Assembly (NCBI RefSeq): GCF_000375465.1 | Contig: NZ_AQXH01000004.1 | Span: 1-64,000, forward strand | Direction: 5' to 3' | Source of the DNA: Balneola vulgaris DSM 17893 | GTDB lineage: Bacteria > Bacteroidota > Rhodothermia > Balneolales > Balneolaceae | Length of the DNA stretch: 64,000 nucleotides | Shown here: positions 62,812-64,000 of the stretch, piece by piece | Layout of the letters: every line of letters starts with the position of its first letter | Numbering within the stretch: position 1 is the first letter of the stretch | The notes under the pieces: model-generated | The model's input: only the letters and a program-made list of their open reading frames with translations | What the model was told of the DNA's origin: nothing | Database searches by the model: none | Program-made: the position numbers and the translations under genes

Positions 62812-64000
62812 TTATTCTCCTTCAGTGTGGTGAGTATGGATGTTTCCGCGGAATGTGTCTTCGCCACCCGTAGCAAACTTGCGGTCTTCTGGGTTATCGC
62901 GATCCCACACTTTTAGTCCTTCAATCCATGTTTCTTCTACTAGAGTATACACGCTGAATGGGTCTCCTGATAGAATTATGAAATCAGCATCTTTACCTTT
63001 TTCAAGTGTACCCACACGGTCGTCGATGTCCATCATTTTAGCGTTGGCAATGGTAAGAGCTTCTAAAGCTTTTTCTCTACTCATGCCATCGCGTACGCCC
63101 ATAGCTGCCGAGCGAAGGAATAAGCGAGAATCGGTGATACCGTCATCGGTATGGAAACCAACGAGGGCACCAGCTTCTTCTAAAGCCGCACCATTTACAT
63201 TACTGAAATCCATCGCTTCTAACTTACCACCAAAGGAGTCGAGGGTAATAATAGATGCAGGAACGCCAGCCGCAGCAATTTCATCAGCTACTTTGTAGGC
63301 TTCACTCACATGCTGAAGAACCACTCGGTATCCAAACTCCTGAGATAGACGAATAGCAGTAAGGATATCATCATGGCGGTGAGTATGGTTATGAACCACT
63401 CTCTTACCTTCAAGAATTTGAACAAGAGCTTCCATTTGAAGATCGCGTGGTGGCATTTTGCTTTCATCACCGTTAGCGGCCTTAATCTTAGCTTGATAAT
63501 TCTGAGCCTTTACAAATAGGTCTCGTACCATAGCCGCTGAACGGGCACGAGTGCCAGGAAATGCGCCCGATCCTTTTATAGGGTTAGTACCGTTAGCCAT
63601 CTTCATACCACCGTAAATGTTGTTTTCTTCGTCTACAACAAGTAGCATTTCTTCAATGGTATTAGCTTTTTTAAGCTTTAAGTAAACAGTTTGCCCACTC
63701 ATAAGATGACCAGACCCCGGCATGATATTAACGGACGTAATTCCACCAGCTAATGCTTTTTTAAAAGTATCACTACGTGGGTTTATAGTATCCATAATTC
63801 GAACGTCTGGATGTAAGGCTGATGAGCGATCACCGCCATCTCCTTCACCAAGGTGAGAGTGCGTATCAACAAGGCCCGGCATTAGAACTTTGCCCGACAC
63901 ATCCACAACGGTAGCATTTCGGGGTGTGCGAGTGTTGGCATCACCAACGGAGAGAATCTTACCGTTTTGTACCACAAGTACCCCATTTTCGATGGGATCT
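62812..64000 (-). CDS. Amidohydrolase-family protein, catalytically intact (5' end outside the window)
   Basis: About 396 residues are visible; the start is beyond the right edge. The frame stays open to 64000 with DPIENGVLVVQNGKI at its beginning. The metal ligands are visible: GLVDTHSHLGEGDGGD (HxH near the N-terminus), VVHNHTHRHDD, VLQHVSEAY and GFHTDDGI (Asp). C-terminal DRVGTLEKGKDADFIILSGDPF is typical of imidazolonepropionase-like amidohydrolases. It pairs with the downstream degenerate paralogue; the signal peptide presumably lies outside the window. Confidence 0.9.
   Translation of the reverse strand, partial: DPIENGVLVVQNGKILSVGDANTRTPRNATVVDVSGKVLMPGLVDTHSHLGEGDGGDRSSALHPDVRIMDTINPRSDTFKKALAGGITSVNIMPGSGHLMSGQTVYLKLKKANTIEEMLLVVDEENNIYGGMKMANGTNPIKGSGAFPGTRARSAAMVRDLFVKAQNYQAKIKAANGDESKMPPRDLQMEALVQILEGKRVVHNHTHRHDDILTAIRLSQEFGYRVVLQHVSEAYKVADEIAAAGVPASIITLDSFGGKLEAMDFSNVNGAALEEAGALVGFHTDDGITDSRLFLRSAAMGVRDGMSREKALEALTIANAKMMDIDDRVGTLEKGKDADFIILSGDPFSVYTLVEETWIEGLKVWDRDNPEDRKFATGGEDTFRGNIHTHHTEGE

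Overview
The window is a gene-dense, moderately AT-rich piece of a bacterial chromosome. It most resembles Bacteroidota in the broad sense, probably the Balneolota/Rhodothermia side, although no rRNA is present to confirm this. The pointers are: TTG/TTTG-N19-21-TAnnTTTG-type promoters before tRNA-Asp, gyrB and ffh; a DUF4295 mini-protein beside ribosomal protein L33; ribosomal protein S16 with a long acidic tail; a six-bladed-propeller lipoprotein; a 7TM-sensor LytS/LytTR pair; and DUF2911 and BNR-repeat secreted proteins.

Layout. 1-1357 is a non-coding array of diverged intergenic repeats. It is followed by uvrB, a MarR regulator and the yqeY-cvpA-tyrS-xth operon (minus strand). 7190-7783 holds rpmB-rpmG-DUF4295, then gyrB-gyrA run forward. 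12.9-16.5 kb is the mnmG-rsmG-WYL operon and tRNA-Asp. 16.6-24 kb carries a peroxidase, a three-gene run ending in an MBL-fold hydrolase, a mannose-1-phosphate guanylyltransferase, a PhoR/PhoB-like pair, ruvC-ruvA and fabI. 24-29 kb carries a membrane protein, a large secreted BNR-repeat protein and a propeller lipoprotein. 29.5-34 kb is ffh-rpsP-rimM-trmD-rplS-adk. 34-43.6 kb is DUF1499 followed by a long minus-strand series: dtd, a metalloenzyme, a C92-type peptidase, patatin, cyanophycinase, glpK, glpD and glsA. 44-49 kb carries a DinB-fold protein, purM and several small proteins. 49-57 kb carries envelope proteins, an atypical Nramp-family transporter and the LytS/LytTR pair. The window ends with an M14 peptidase, a YdeI-like protein, an AsmA-like protein and two amidohydrolases, the last cut by the window edge.

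Most genes are housekeeping: replication, repair, translation, glycerol use and envelope. I see no insertion sequence, prophage, CRISPR array or defence island. The most notable signals are non-coding. Two parS-like ParB sites lie at rsmG (one a perfect 16-bp palindrome). A dense cluster of DnaA boxes with an AT-rich tract in the 435-bp gap at 43590-44024 makes a good oriC candidate. Together with gyrB/gyrA and mnmG/rsmG they suggest that the window is origin-proximal. The repeat array at the left end preserves two different short palindromes, each present in only one of two otherwise matching repeat copies.
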